The translations under genes and the position numbers were made by a program. The notes under the pieces are model-generated. The model was not told the DNA's origin. It ran no database searches and saw only the letters and a list, made by a program, of their open reading frames with translations. A DNA stretch of 64,000 bases, from the NCBI RefSeq assembly GCF_032118995.1, contig NC_092667.1, positions 2,100,931-2,164,930 on the forward strand. The letters run 5' to 3'. Source of the stretch: Asterias amurensis (Eukaryota > Echinodermata > Asteroidea > Forcipulatida > Asteriidae). Each line of letters starts with the position of its first letter. The first letter of the stretch is position 1. Positions 55,501 through 64,000 of this stretch are shown one piece after another.

Positions 55501-56850
55501 CAATCGTCTCTTCTGAGATGATCCTTTCGTCGGTGACGTCACTTTACGCTTCAGATTTGACCGGGTCCTGATACCTAGCATCTATTTGTTATGAAAAGAA
55601 CATGACATGGGCATCAATCAGTAATGTACTGTGTACTTATAGGCTATTGTTATTTGGTTAAAGTTTCGAGTGTCGCAGTGGAGTATACACAGTTTCTTCA
55701 GCTTGAAGAGAAAGTCGATGAAGATGCAAAAAATAACATGATTAATGACCATCTGCCTAAAAGCCATTTGACCCTTTCGGTACAGAAAAAAAAAAATTCA
55801 CAGATTTACAAATATAACTTAAATGGTTTACAGAAGGTAGTGGTGAAATTCTTCTCTTGAAATATTACTCCATGAAATGCTCGACTTTTTGAGAAAACAA
55901 TAAAACAATATAAATTCTCGATATCGAGAATTACGGATATATTTTAAACACATGTCTATCGGCGAAAAGCGTGGATATGAGGGTGGGTTTTCCCATTATT
56001 TTCTCCCGACTCCGATGACCGATTAAGCCTAAATTTTCACTGGTTTGTTATTTGATATAAAAGTGTGGGCCTTGGACAATACTGTTTACCGAAAGGGTCC
56101 AAACTCCAATGGCTTTAAACTTCAGCCGTGAATCCATGATGATGTTGACGATGATGATCCCAATGAACATGCTGCTGCTGTCAAAAAAAGCACCAACTTA
56201 CAAGCATACATTTGAAAACTGTACGAAAAGTACTATTGCACGCTGCAGCGTGCAATACCAAAGTACTTTTCAGATGGAGCAAAAAAGCACGGTGAGTGAC
56301 TCAGCGTGCAATGGTACTTTTATTTGCTATCACGTGACGGACAATCCTCCAATCATATGGCAAGGATCTGCTTGGGCGTTATATAATATTATTTATTATA
56401 ATTTAATGATTTAATGATTTAATACTGTTACTAGTTATTTTTAATTGTTTATATGAAAATATAAGTTTTAGTTTATCAACATTTCATCAACAGATCCGAT
56501 CAAAAATGCACAATACATAGGCCTACAGTAACAGTGCGTAAGTGCCATCCATGTTGATCAATTAAAACTTATAATATCCTTAAAATAAAAGTGAAAGTTA
56601 ATATATATTTATGTCCCTCCGCACTAGCTATAATCATTCCGAGTACTATACGTACACTAATCGTAACCTAAAAAGGTATCAACGTCAACACGTACATGTA
56701 CACTGTAAGTCGTGTATAATCGACATCCTCAAAAAACAAACTTTAACTTTTTTAGGTTAGTTCCACATTCTTGACATTTTATTGATTTAGGGACCAGCCA
56801 GGTTCTTTTTGCTACCTACCGTAAAGATATGTACCCCTCAGCTGCTGAAT
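46413..56850 (-). CDS. ESCO: ESCO-family cohesin N-acetyltransferase (Eco1/ESCO2-like), 9 exons found, 5' end incomplete
   Basis: ESCO enzymes acetylate the SMC3 subunit of cohesin in S phase and so establish sister-chromatid cohesion in the nucleus. Exons 46413-46542, 47684-47877, 48709-48774, 49309-49389, 50291-50380, 50911-51042, 52528-52715, 53417-54303 and probably 56820-56850 join in phase to 598 residues plus stop, close to vertebrate ESCO2 (about 600). The N-terminal 300 residues are Lys/Ser/Pro-rich and include the conserved SFY......YQTPAER motif. A C2H2 finger follows (CGMC ... HDRFH) after the family signature [12 protein letters not shown]. The acetyltransferase domain then shows [43 protein letters not shown] and ends [14 protein letters not shown]...FLVYKYH. 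All catalytic-domain landmarks are present. The initiator ATG was not found with confidence. Confidence 0.95.
46921..47519. mobile_element. TA-flanked inverted-repeat element inserted in the SINE
   Basis: TAGGGAGTTTTTGTTTTGGA at the left and TTTTCGTTTTGGACGACGGA, read inverted, at the right. TA stands at both borders, as in Tc1/mariner-type MITEs. The unfilled SINE at 48250 reads ACAAGTGTCATG without the insert. Confidence 0.75.
47077..47452. mobile_element. hAT-like MITE, 8-bp target duplication, innermost insertion
   Basis: CAACGGTT flanks it on both sides (47069-47076 and 47453-47460). The ends TAAGCTTGGGCG are perfect inverted copies, and the arms are rich in CGATATCG. Eight-bp duplications with TA-starting short ends fit hAT. 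Confidence 0.85.
47684..47877 (-). CDS. ESCO: ESCO exon: acetyl-CoA-binding core
   Basis: Begins GYRVIADKP after acceptor TTCTTTTATAG. Contains [12 protein letters not shown] and the RRKQIA turn that in this family contacts acetyl-CoA. Ends GTG AG|GTACTA. Confidence 0.94.
48170..48668. mobile_element. Two SINEs head to head
   Basis: A minus-oriented partial copy (about 48170-48334) meets a plus-oriented full copy (about 48335-48668) at their tRNA-like heads. The plus copy has GTGGCCGAGCGGATAAAATC, TGTCCCTGAGCAAGACAC and an ATT tail. Confidence 0.8.
48709..48774 (-). CDS. ESCO: ESCO exon, 22 codons
   Basis: [26 protein letters not shown] strand pair, equivalent to the FLFISDEKRVVGCLIAE region of vertebrate ESCO. 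Phase 0 at both sides. Confidence 0.93.
49309..49389 (-). CDS. ESCO: ESCO exon, 27 codons
   Basis: Starts [14 protein letters not shown] after TTGATGTCAG and ends TGT AAG|GTAGGG. Phase 0 at both sides. Confidence 0.93.
49800..50216 (+). mobile_element. SINE with internal body duplication, ESCO intron
   Basis: Box B GTTCGAATCCTGG near 49869, then TGTCCCTGAGCAAGAAGC. The GGTTCTTG.GATTGATT..CTTAGTGC.CTACAT segment appears twice before the ATT tail. Confidence 0.7.
50291..50380 (-). CDS. ESCO: ESCO exon, 30 codons
   Basis: [20 protein letters not shown] and DDPKYHIKK, matching the GWKKERVV..F.DGKIVLVL..DP..AIKK segment of the family. Phase 0 at both sides. Confidence 0.94.
50551..50878 (+). mobile_element. 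T1 chimera in ESCO intron
   Basis: The left part belongs to the CAGTCCTGAAGTC subtype and the right arm to the CTCTCCCCATTACTC subtype. The right end TTTGAGG replaces TTTAA. Confidence 0.75.
50911..51042 (-). CDS. ESCO: ESCO zinc-finger exon
   Basis: 44 codons with Cys-x2-Cys (TCGMCGM) and His-x3-His (HDRFH) and the diagnostic DLGQKHFGA start. Phase 0 at both sides; donor CAG|GTAAGT is ideal. Confidence 0.96.
51190..51562 (+). mobile_element. T2, full length, inside a SINE
   Basis: TTAA at 51190-51193 and 51559-51562. The flanking SINE sequence is short by about a dozen bases compared with the uninterrupted copy at 29832. Confidence 0.88.
51699..51870. mobile_element. TA-flanked hairpin element
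   Basis: Arms of about 80 bp (AAG.CACTTC.GA.TGTCAGC...) are inverted around a TACCCGGGTA-type centre at about 51778-51788. TA stands at both borders. Confidence 0.78.
52041..52590. repeat. 140-bp tandem array built from an ESCO exon end and its splice donor
   Basis: CCTTGGTAAGATTACCCTGG recurs at 52041, 52180, 52320 and 52460. Each unit carries about 60 bp copied from the 3' end of the ESCO exon plus an intact GTGAGTAATC donor, at 52108, 52248, 52388 and the genuine 52528. Only the last is continuous with the rest of the exon. Confidence 0.9.
52528..52715 (-). CDS. ESCO: ESCO linker exon
   Basis: The acceptor is TGATAATTTACAG. The first two bases complete an Ala codon. Encodes the basic linker LPKKAQVTT... 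[11 protein letters not shown] ... [10 protein letters not shown] before the zinc finger. The donor TTG|GTGAGT is the first of four equivalents. Encoded by family-variable sequence, so support is mainly splice phase and context. Confidence 0.88.
52752..53108 (-). mobile_element. T1 in ESCO intron
   Basis: Left target GTAA-type, right TTAA at 53105-53108. It lies within 40 bp of the linker exon's acceptor. Confidence 0.85.
53417..54303 (-). CDS. ESCO: ESCO large N-terminal exon
   Basis: 295 full codons. Begins [20 protein letters not shown], with the conserved YQTPAER shortly after. Then comes a strongly basic disordered region of KK/SPKK/TPRK repeats (cyclin-dependent-kinase-like S/TP sites and DNA-contact-like SPKK words), followed by an acidic stretch [13 protein letters not shown]. 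Acceptor ATTACTTTTTAG, donor G|GTATAA. Confidence 0.92.
54380..54552. mobile_element. Fold-back element in ESCO intron
   Basis: TAAAGGCCTGGTCCCACTTC at left and GTGGGACCGGGCCTTTA at right. The arms contain ATAACGATAACGA and its complement. Confidence 0.75.
54553..55756. other. ESCO intron, repeat-derived but unclassified
   Basis: Contains the dispersed repeat at 54888-55046 and a fold-back-like stretch at about 55200-55360 (AAATTTCATGGCTCTG...CTTACACAGCT), with a relative near 62190-62310. The 124-codon plus frame here lies in that repeat and is not a gene. Confidence 0.45.
55757..56118 (+). mobile_element. T2 in ESCO intron
   Basis: Right TTAA at 56115-56118, left CTAA. The central CGATATCGAG palindrome is intact. 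Confidence 0.85.
56119..56819. other. ESCO intron, inverted TACTTTTC/CACGCTGCAG words
   Basis: A short inverted pair around 56225-56275 (GAAAAGTACT.TTGCACGCTG). The rest is AT-rich with no exon seen. Confidence 0.4.
56820..56850 (-). CDS. ESCO: Candidate ESCO 31-nt micro-exon
   Basis: Flanked by acceptor TTTCTTTGTAG and donor GTAGGTAG. Its end phase (CG) fits the G that starts the large exon to give Arg, and the only compatible frame is open ([10 protein letters not shown]). Short size makes this less certain than the other exons. Confidence 0.5.
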
Positions 56851-56999
56851 CTACAAAGAAACACCACACTGAAGCAAAACACACACAAATGTTGCTTTAA
56901 GATTAAGAATGACGATCACATTCAGGGGAAACATAACATCAACAAACTCCCCTTATTTTAACACTCGTGTCTTTACGTGGTTTAACATGTCATCGAAGC

Positions 57000-57125
57000 T
57001 CGCGCCACCTCAGCTAAAATTTGGCGCGATTGATTGCGCTATGTATTTTCCACATGTAGTTGGTGATAATCGGTAATTTTCACAACCTCGTTTTCTAGTA
57101 TGTAGACGGATTGGTCGATCTCATA
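57000..57125 (-). promoter_or_regulatory. Candidate ESCO promoter with E2F site and CCAAT box
   Basis: TTTGGCGC at 57020-57027 exactly fits the E2F consensus (TTTSGCGC), and a second GGCGCG core is read on the minus strand at 57001-57008. CCAAT (minus) is at 57124-57120. An E2F input would suit an S-phase gene. The motif is seen; the role is inferred. Confidence 0.5.
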
Positions 57126-57329
57126 TTGCACAACAAATTGGTTTTAAAAAGAGAACCATGGTTGCGAGGACGCCCGTAGCTATTTTAGGCCTGCAGACGA
57201 CGGAGTGCATGATAAACAGTTTTATTCAAAAACAACAATGAAAAACAACATACACTTATTATTATATTACACGAAACCACGTCAGTGTTCTGCCCGTGTC
57301 AAACTCGCCCTCTTTCGTCTAGCGATCGC

Positions 57330-57400
57330 GTCCGGCCCCCCCCGTCTGCCCTCCGCCCCCACCCCCGTCTGCCCACAACCCCCCCCCCCCCGTCCGCCCT
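57330..57400 (+). repeat. C-rich tract
   Basis: CCCCCCCGTCTGCCC-type sequence with a short repeated CCGTCTGCC word. Confidence 0.7.
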
Positions 57401-57436
57401 CTATATCCTGCAATGGATTTGGACTGCATTGCTTGC

Positions 57437-57690
57437 AATACAAGGTTAAGTGGGTTCGAATCCCTCACAAGCTGGTTTCACAATGACTAGAATAATATAA
57501 GTATTGTCGTCTGGGTGGATATGTGCGCATTGAGTCTTTATTATTATTATTAACTGATTGAATCATAATTTCCTCTACTCGTTTTTTATTCAATTATGAG
57601 AGAGATTGGCTGTTGTGTTTATGGGCCCTTGTGTGGGAGTTTGCAGAGTTCCCTTGACGGGAAGATCATCTAAGCAAACAAAACAAACAA
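57437..57690 (+). mobile_element. SINE, second copy of the 26595 type
   Basis: Box B GGTTCGAATCCC, then TTTCACAATGACTAGAATAAT and GACGGGAAGATCATCTAA, ending in AAAC/AAAACA units. Confidence 0.78.
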
Positions 57691-57736
57691 CTAACATGAT
57701 GAGCAGCCAGTCAGTAGAAAGGCCATCCGTATTCGC

Positions 57737-58112
57737 CGGGCCGAATTTCATAAAGCCCGTAGTAAGCGCAAACATTGCTAACAAGCACAGACACTATTGC
57801 TTAGCCAGCAAAAGGTGAGGTTACATGGCTGTGTGCATAGTGCCCCACCCATTTCTTGCTTAGCATAGAAATTTGCTGAACAGTCTTTCAGCTTTACGAC
57901 CAATTGAGTTCAAATTTTCACAGATTTGTTATTTTGTGTGTATGGTGAGATATCAAGTGAGAAGACTCATATAGTCTTTGACATTACAAATAGTGTCCTG
58001 GGGTGGATTTCGCAAAGGTAGTCCTAACTTAGGACTAGTCCTAGGCAATGCTAAGAGATGGGACTAGTCCTAAGTTAAGACTACCTTTGTGAAACCACCC
58101 CAGTGTTTTTAA
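57737..58112. mobile_element. P4 fragment, T1 fragment and nested P5
   Basis: A truncated P4 (GGGCCGAATTTCATAAAG, to about 57893) adjoins the right half of a T1. That T1 end is split within GTGTCC|AGTG by a compact P5 (about 58010-58103, TGGGGTGGATTTCGCAAAGG to CCTTTGTGAAACCACCCC). Confidence 0.75.
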
Positions 58113-58218
58113 CTGAGATGATTGCAACGACATTTTCATCACTTTTAATAAGAAAACCCCGAAAACAAGAAATTCCCTTTTCTTTTCTCGCAATATATCT
58201 GAAGTTATTCGACTCTTG

Positions 58219-58492
58219 TTAAAGGCAGTGGACAGTTTTGGTAATTGTCAAAGACTAGCCTTCACAGTTCGTGCCCTCTCAACCTATGCATATTCGATAC
58301 CTCAAGTTCTAAATCTGACGTCTCGAAATCAAATTCGTGGAAAAATTCTTGCACGAAAACTATGGCACTTCAGAGGGAACCTTTTCTCACAATGTTTTAT
58401 ACCATCAACCTCTCCCCATTACTCGTCACCAAGTAAGGTTTTATGCTAATAATTGTTTTGAGTAATTACCAACATTGCGCCACTGCCTTTAG
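58219..58492 (+). mobile_element. T1, internally deleted
   Basis: TTAA at left; right end reads CCTTTAGG. The join CTATGCATA|TTCGATACCTC removes about 100 bp. Confidence 0.8.
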
Positions 58493-58744
58493 GTAGCATA
58501 AAAAAATAAGGAGGCGAGAAAGAAGAAAAAGGAGAAAAAAATACAGTAAATTTGAGCAGAAAGTTAGTCGGAGTGAAGGCCAGGCATTCAGGGTACTTTC
58601 AGAAAGAACCCATTAGCTCCCTTCAGGGGTTGGCAACCCCGGCCCCTCTTTGTCCTTTCCCGACCGTAACCAAACTCCGAGTAGGGGTCGAGACATGGCA
58701 CACGGTACCCCATACCATCGCCTGTTGCCAACAGCCACCATGTC

Positions 58745-59070
58745 CCACTACGGAGAGGATTCGAACCGGTCGTACCAACTCTGGAATGCACAAGAATTGA
58801 ACAAACCAGTCGACCGCAGCATGGCGCTACGGTCGCCGTTGGTGAAAGAGAGTTTCAAATTGAGGTACTTCAACATCACATAGTTGGGCAGAGGTTAAAA
58901 TTGCAAAAGAATAATAAAAACACCCTCGACGGGATTCGAACCGGGTACCAACTCTGGAATGCACAGAGTGACCAAACCAGTGAACCGCAGCATTGCGCTA
59001 CGGTCGCAGTTGGTGTAAGAGGGAGTTTTGAATTGAGGTACTTCAGCATTACATTGTTGGCAGAGGCTGA
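58745..59070 (-). repeat. Two tRNA-like SINE heads in tandem
   Basis: Two related units of about 140 bp (58745-58890 and 58922-59065). On the minus strand they read GTAGCGC.ATGCTGCGGT (box A) and GGTTCGAATCC.GTCG (box B). A genuine tRNA was considered, but the duplication and lack of arm pairing argue for SINE-type repeats. Confidence 0.65.
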
Positions 59071-59212
59071 GTTTAACAGACATGCAACATTGGGGGGAAA
59101 AGAGGAAATGGCCAATCACACTTTATAAAATAGCACTGTTTTGAAAAGAAAAAGCTGAAATCAGCTGATCAGCTGATAAGTTGCATGCGTGCACTGCTAA
59201 AAATGGTATTCA

Positions 59213-59352
59213 TGAAATAAGAAAAACATCTTATTTTGAGAAAATATTTCTTGTGTCACTCCCTACTTTTGAGAATAAAAAATAAATATATTTCTTTCGA
59301 GTGAGTGACACAAGAAATATTTTCTCAAACTAAGATGTTTGTTTATTTCAAG
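59213..59352. repeat. Hairpin, arms about 48 bp
   Basis: ATTTTGAGAAAATATTTCTTG at left is inverted at right as CAAGAAATATTTTCTCAAAC. The arms also include AACATCTTA and GTGTCACTC. Confidence 0.8.
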
Positions 59353-59519
59353 AATCTCATTTTTTAGAAGTGTGAGTATTATTAAGAATAAGACAAATTT
59401 GTAAAAAGCACTCCCACACAAAGGGATTCGAACCAAGGTCTTGCGCGGGCCAACGTTGAACCATTGTTATGTGGTTGAACTGACTGATTTGATCATCTCT
59501 CAAGGAACTCATGGTATTA

Positions 59520-59724
59520 TAGCCCTTTTCACACTACTCTATAACCCCGGGTTGCCCCGGGGTATAACGGCCGGCCGGCCTGCCCCACTGTCTGCTCCGA
59601 AAAACTAGGCAATAGCCGGAGAATAGCCAATGCTTCTGAAGATAGGGGGTCCCGAGTAGGGGAGCGGTAAACCCCGGGCATTCTTGAAGGGTGCGGGGGT
59701 ATATTGGGCTTATTGGGGTTTTCC
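59520..59724. repeat. CCCCGGGG-rich fold-back fragment
   Basis: Starts GCCCTTTTCACACTACTCTA and contains AACCCCGGGTTGCCCCGGGG and GGTAAACCCCGGGC. Only one outer end is recognisable. Confidence 0.5.
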
Positions 59725-59889
59725 TTAAAGGCAGTGGACACCATTGGTAATTACTCAAAATAATTATTACCATAAAACCTCACTTGGTGACGAGTAATTG
59801 GGAGAGGTTGATAGTATAAAACATTGTGAGAAACGGCTCTCTCTAAAGTCATGTAGTTTTTGAGAAAGAAGTAATTTTCCACGAATTTC
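59725..59889 (-). mobile_element. T1 fragment
   Basis: TTAA end and one arm, ending at TTCCACGAATTTC, where unrelated sequence begins. Confidence 0.78.
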
Positions 59890-60473
59890 GTCCCCGGACT
59901 GCACCCACAAATATTGTTTGAGGGTGGGTGGGGGGCAATTTAAAATGGCCTCAAAAGCGGTGTAAAACTTGAGTAAAAGCCCCCACCTGAGTGTGGCCAC
60001 CACTCTCCGTATCAAGAGGGGGGGGGGGGGTCTTGATATTGTGTAATTTCCTGAATTTTCTCAACTTTTGACGACTGTGCTTTAGGCTATCCATGGAGCT
60101 ATTGTTACAGATTCGAACTTCAATATCAATACGACTTTAGGTTTGAATTTTAAATCAGAGTTGATGTTCTCTTCGGATATGAACTTGAATAAATTGATCT
60201 TTAAAAAATGTTAATAGGGCGATCTCTACGACGAGAAAGAGCGATATAATAAAATCTGCAAACCGCAGTTTAATTCATTTTTCATAGTTTTAAAACAAAT
60301 TCATGCAGAATAAAACAATGTTTTTAGAAGGGAAAACAAAAGCAGAATATAATTTAAAATGGCCCAATAAGCTTTGTAAAACTTTGGCAGCAAATGTTAT
60401 TGTAGTGAAAATAATAACAAAACCATGCAGCTTAAAAAAACCATTGCAGTCAAGAATCTCAAGAAAATTGAGG

Positions 60474-61041
60474 TTTAAAGGCAGTGGACACTATTGGTAA
60501 TTACTCAAAATAATTATCAGCATAAAACATTTCTTGGTGACGAGTAACAGGGAGAGGTTGATGGTATAAAACATTGTGAGAAACGGCTCCCTCTGTAATG
60601 CCATAGTTTTCGAGAAAGAAGTAATTTTCCACGAATTTGATTTTGAGAACTCAGATTTATAGAACTTGAAGTCTCAAAATCACCCATCTAAGCGCACACA
60701 ACTTCGTGTGACAAGGGTGTATCTCAACATAAGCATAAAATAACGAGCGTGTGAAAATGTGTGCAAAATTGGTCATCGAAGTTGCGAGAAAACGATGAGA
60801 GAAAAAACACCTTTGTTGGACGAATTTGTGTGCTTTCAGATAGGTATAAAAGACTTCTAGCTAGAAGTCTTTTATTATTTTAGTGAGAAATTACCTCTTT
60901 CTCAAAATCTATGCTACTTCAGAGGGAGCCGTTTCTCACAATGTTTATACTATCAACAGCTCTCCAATGCTCGTTACCAACTCAGTTTTTAGGTTAATAT
61001 TTGTTTTGAATAATTACCAAACTTGTCCCTTCCCTTCAAGT
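60474..61041. mobile_element. T1 / T1-variant chimera
   Basis: A minus-oriented half of the common subtype is fused at ACAAGGGTGT to a plus-oriented body of the GACTTCTAGCTAGAAGTC variant. The two ends therefore belong to different subfamilies. Confidence 0.75.
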
Positions 61042-61474
61042 GTCCATAACAACAGTCATAGCTGTAGCCACAACTTTGGCTACAGCAGTCAGCCCTAGTG
61101 TCTGGCATCAGTAACACCCAACAACGATGTCATATGCTCATTTATATAACATTTTTGTTTAATCGTGGAGCTATAGCTCCATGGTTTAATACATTCTTTA
61201 AAAACAGTAATGATACATTCTTATCAAATCTATTATTTTTTTATGCAAGTAACTATAATCACCCATCAACACTCAAGCAATGTATGAATTATTATAATTC
61301 ATTTTAAATATTTGATCAATTAAAATATTGAAGAAAACTTAGCCATCATTGTGTAGCGGGAAGTTTGAGTTGATGCACAAATTAAAATAGGCACTACAAA
61401 GTGTACAGTACGGTATGATCATTGCACTCTATTTTAATATATATATTAATGTTTAGTTGAAACCAACAACTTGC
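61042..61474. other. Intergenic, no gene seen
   Basis: AT-rich; contains the short palindrome GGAGCTATAGCTCC. No exon. Confidence 0.4.
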
Positions 61475-61865
61475 TTAAAGACACTGGACACTATTAGTAA
61501 TTGTCAAAGACCAGTCTTCTCACTTGGTGTATCTCAACATATACATAAAATAACATACCTGTGAAAGTTTGAGGTCAATCGGTCGTCCAAGTGAAAGAAA
61601 AAACACCCAAGTGAAAGAAAAAACACCCTTGTCACACAAAGTTGTGTGCTTTTGGATGGTTGATTTCGAGACCTCAAATTCTAAATTTGTGGTCTCAAAA
61701 TCAATTTCGTGGAAAATACTTCTTTCTCGAAAACTACGACACTTCAGAGGGAGCCGTTTCTCACAATGTTTTATACCGTCAATCTCCCCCCATTACTTAT
61801 TACCAAGTAAGGTTTTATGCTTTTAAACTTTTTGAGTAATTACCAATAGTGTCCACTGCCTTTAA
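61475..61865 (+). mobile_element. T1, full length
   Basis: TTAA at 61475-61478 and 61862-61865. It carries a tandem 18-bp duplication (CAAGTGAAAGAAAAAACACC) near the middle. Confidence 0.9.
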
Positions 61866-62025
61866 ATAAAAAAATAACCCAACTGTAACAAGTATAACTC
61901 ACAAACTCTGTTTGAAATAAACTGTTCATCTAAAACTCAAATTCTATATAACATGTATCAATTTGGTGATAGTTTGCTTATGTACTGGGTCCAATCTTAT
62001 GTCTCGTTCTTACTGTAGTCAAAGA

Positions 62026-62182
62026 ATAGACCTCTATCACAGTTCGGCCATCTTGATTTTCTCCCATTCAAATCAATGTAACTAAACTGAGGCTGGAAGA
62101 AGAATATTAACATCCATGACTATCGTTGGAAACATGACCAGGGAACATGACCAAGATGGTGGCAGCATGATAAAGGTCTATC
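62026..62182. mobile_element. Fold-back element
   Basis: ATAGACCTCTATCACAGTTC at left and ATGATAAAGGTCTAT at right, with CCATCTTG and CAAGATGG inside. Confidence 0.7.
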
Positions 62183-62664
62183 GGCGCTTACAGAAGCAGT
62201 GCATTCTGCACTTACGTAAAGCGTAACACAGATTAGCTGAAATTTTGGCTTGTGGGCATGCGTACTCTGACCACCTACAAATCATTCTATGCTTACACAG
62301 CTATAGCCACTATGGGACTGATAACTTGAAGCATGGAGGGTTGAACTAAGTCTTCAGACATTTAAACAATATTTATCAATAATTTACTTTTACAAATTTT
62401 ACTTTTTACTAAAATGCACAACTGAAATCTTAATTGACATTTGGCAACTTTTTTTTAAATGAAGCTTTACAAATATCAACTAGTTTTCATGCAATGGGCG
62501 GAATAGAATTGTCATAATATGGACTCTACCATTTCCCAAGAGAGTAGCTTAGTGAAATGGAACAATCCAGAAGGACACAAAATAAATTTTAAAAAAGTGA
62601 ACCATGCAGCAAGATATAAAACCAAGTTGTTTACAATTTCACTTTTTTGCAACCCTATTTTACA

Positions 62665-63015
62665 TTAAAGGAACACGTTGCCTTGGATCGGACGAGTTGG
62701 TCTATTAAAAGCGTTTGAAACAGTTTGTTATGAAATGCATATGGTTAGAGAGATGTTTTAAAAGTAGAATATAATGATCCACACAAGTATCACTCGAAAT
62801 TGCACGGTTTTCCTTTTACGTTGCGAACTATCACGGTCGGCCGACCTTGTAAGTTGACAGGGTTAAAAAAAAAACACGCAATTTCGAGGAATATTTGTGT
62901 AGATCATTATATTCTACTTTTACAATATCTTTCTAACCATATCAATTTACAACAAACGGTTACAAACGCTTTTCAAAGACCAACTTGACCGATCCAAGGC
63001 AACGTAATCCTTTAA
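62665..63015. mobile_element. T3, full length
   Basis: TTAA at 62665-62668 and 63012-63015. The ends AGGAACACGTTGCCTTGG and CCAAGGCAACGTAATCC are inverted, with a hairpin centre TGTGTAGATCATTAT and complement. Confidence 0.88.
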
Positions 63016-63062
63016 GATCAATATATTTATCAGAAACATTGCCTGATGTTCTTGTAGCATGT

Positions 63063-63200
63063 CAAAGGCACTGGACACCTTTGGTAATTGTCAAAGAAAA
63101 TGTTTCATACTATCAATAGCTCTTCTTGGCTCTTTTACCAAGTAAGTTTTTATGCTAACAGTTATTTTGAGTAATTACCAATAGTAGCCAGTGCCTTTAA
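63063..63200 (+). mobile_element. T1 miniature, about 138 bp
   Basis: Only about 40 bp of the left arm and 95 bp of the right arm remain. It ends at the TTAA used by the next copy. Confidence 0.8.
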
Positions 63201-63582
63201 AGGCAGAGGACACTATTGGTAATTGTCAAAGACTAGCCTTCACAGTTGGTGTATCTCAACATATGCATAAAATAACAAACCTGTAAAAATTTGAGCTCAA
63301 TAGGTCATCGAAGTTGCGAGATAATAATGAAAGAAAAATAACCCATGCAACACGAAGTTGTGTGCGTTTAGATGGTTGATTTCGAGACCTCAAGTTCTAA
63401 ACTTGAGGTCTCGAAATCAAATTCGTGGAAAATTACTTCTTTCTCGAAAACTCTGGCACTTCAGTGGGAGCCGTTTTTCACAATGTTTTATACCATCAAC
63501 CTCTCCCCATTACTCGTCACCAAGAAAGGTTTGATGGCAATAATTATTTTGAGTAATTACCAATAGTGTCCACTGCCTTTAA
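63197..63582 (+). mobile_element. T1, full length
   Basis: TTAA at 63197-63200 and 63579-63582. A clean example of the common subtype, with central GACCTCAAGTTC...CTTGAGGTC. Confidence 0.92.
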
Positions 63583-64000
63583 TTATTAATAATCCATAGC
63601 TTAATCAACTGAGCTTAATTTATAGTGATTGATACAACCACATTAACAATATCCCTGTCTCCAAGTCTGTACATTTGATATAAAAACAAACCAACTCAAA
63701 ATAAAGTTGTTTAAAAAAATAAATTCAAAAGAGCTTACATGTATATTTGGTTGTAGCGTAACGACAATTTAAGCCCTTAAAGGATGGCTGCAGTGTTTTT
63801 AAAAATAATTTAAACGATTAAACATGACTTTTTAATTTTGAAATACTTGTTATTATTTTTTATTAAATGAGCAAGTATTTTAAAAATGGTTTTCAAGAGA
63901 TTATGGGAACCCACCCCGCCCCTAAAAGGGAGCCTTCATTTGCATAAACGTGACGTCATGTCAGGAACCCGAGCCGTTGGGCCCCCTGGCTGTGTGCATA
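63583..64000. other. Intergenic, no gene seen
   Basis: AT-rich to about 63900. The last 100 bp are GC-richer and contain TTTGCATAAACGTGACGTCA, resembling the fold-back ends at 13800. Confidence 0.35.

Noticed and set aside
55142-55516. 124-codon plus-strand frame in the ESCO intron
   Set aside because: It overlaps a dispersed fold-back-like repeat that has a relative near 62190, and shows no domain.
58745-59070. Possible pair of tRNA genes
   Set aside because: The two copies share non-tRNA flanks and degenerate arms, which fits tandem SINE heads better.

Overview
This is a gene-poor, repeat-rich stretch of animal nuclear DNA. Short exons with GT/AG introns, tRNA-derived SINEs, dense fold-back (MITE-like) elements and micro/minisatellites all point to a metazoan. 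The repeat style, together with the MAM-domain receptor, the ESCO gene and the CYP1/17-type P450, suggests an echinoderm, most likely a sea star. The species-level guess is an inference, not something read directly. I found no bacterial or viral genes and no intact transposase or reverse transcriptase, so every mobile element seen is non-autonomous.

Three protein genes can be supported, all on the minus strand. (1) Bases 936-6924 hold the first two coding exons of a CYP1/CYP17-like cytochrome P450. It reads leftwards out of the window, so the haem-binding C-terminal part is missing. A TATA/CCAAT promoter candidate lies at 7136-7246. (2) Bases 31163-40069 hold a complete seven-exon gene for a 354-residue type I membrane protein: signal peptide, one MAM domain, short Thr-rich stalk, transmembrane helix and cytoplasmic tail. 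All exon phases match. (3) Bases 46413-56850 hold a cohesin acetyltransferase of the ESCO (Eco1) family: Lys/Ser/Pro-rich N-terminal region, C2H2 zinc finger and acetyltransferase domain over nine exons. Its extreme 5' end is unresolved. An E2F-type site sits just upstream at 57020.

Bases 7250-31000 are a gene desert of repeats. The dominant family, called T1 here, is a roughly 385-bp fold-back element with ends AGGCAGTGGACACTATTGG flanked by TTAA on both sides. More than 35 full, truncated, chimeric or internally deleted copies occur across the window. Two further families, T2 (ends AGCCATTATACACTTTCGG) and T3 (ends AGGAACACGTTGCCTTGG), also use TTAA. Other fold-back families include P4 (ends GGGCCCAATTTCATAG), P5 (ends CTGGGGTGGATTTCAC), a CG-rich hairpin, and elements with 8- or 9-bp target duplications (hAT- or Mutator-like). 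They are repeatedly nested in one another, which lets insertion order and target sites be read directly. Three long tandem arrays stand out: a 66-bp array at 18352-18990, a 13/39-bp array at 30095-30615, and a 140-bp array at 52041-52590 made from the end of an ESCO exon and its splice donor.

The three genes have no evident joint function. Their introns are mainly repositories for the same repeat families. Repeats touch gene structure in two places: a SINE tail that forms the intronic side of a splice donor in the MAM gene, and the exon-derived array in ESCO.
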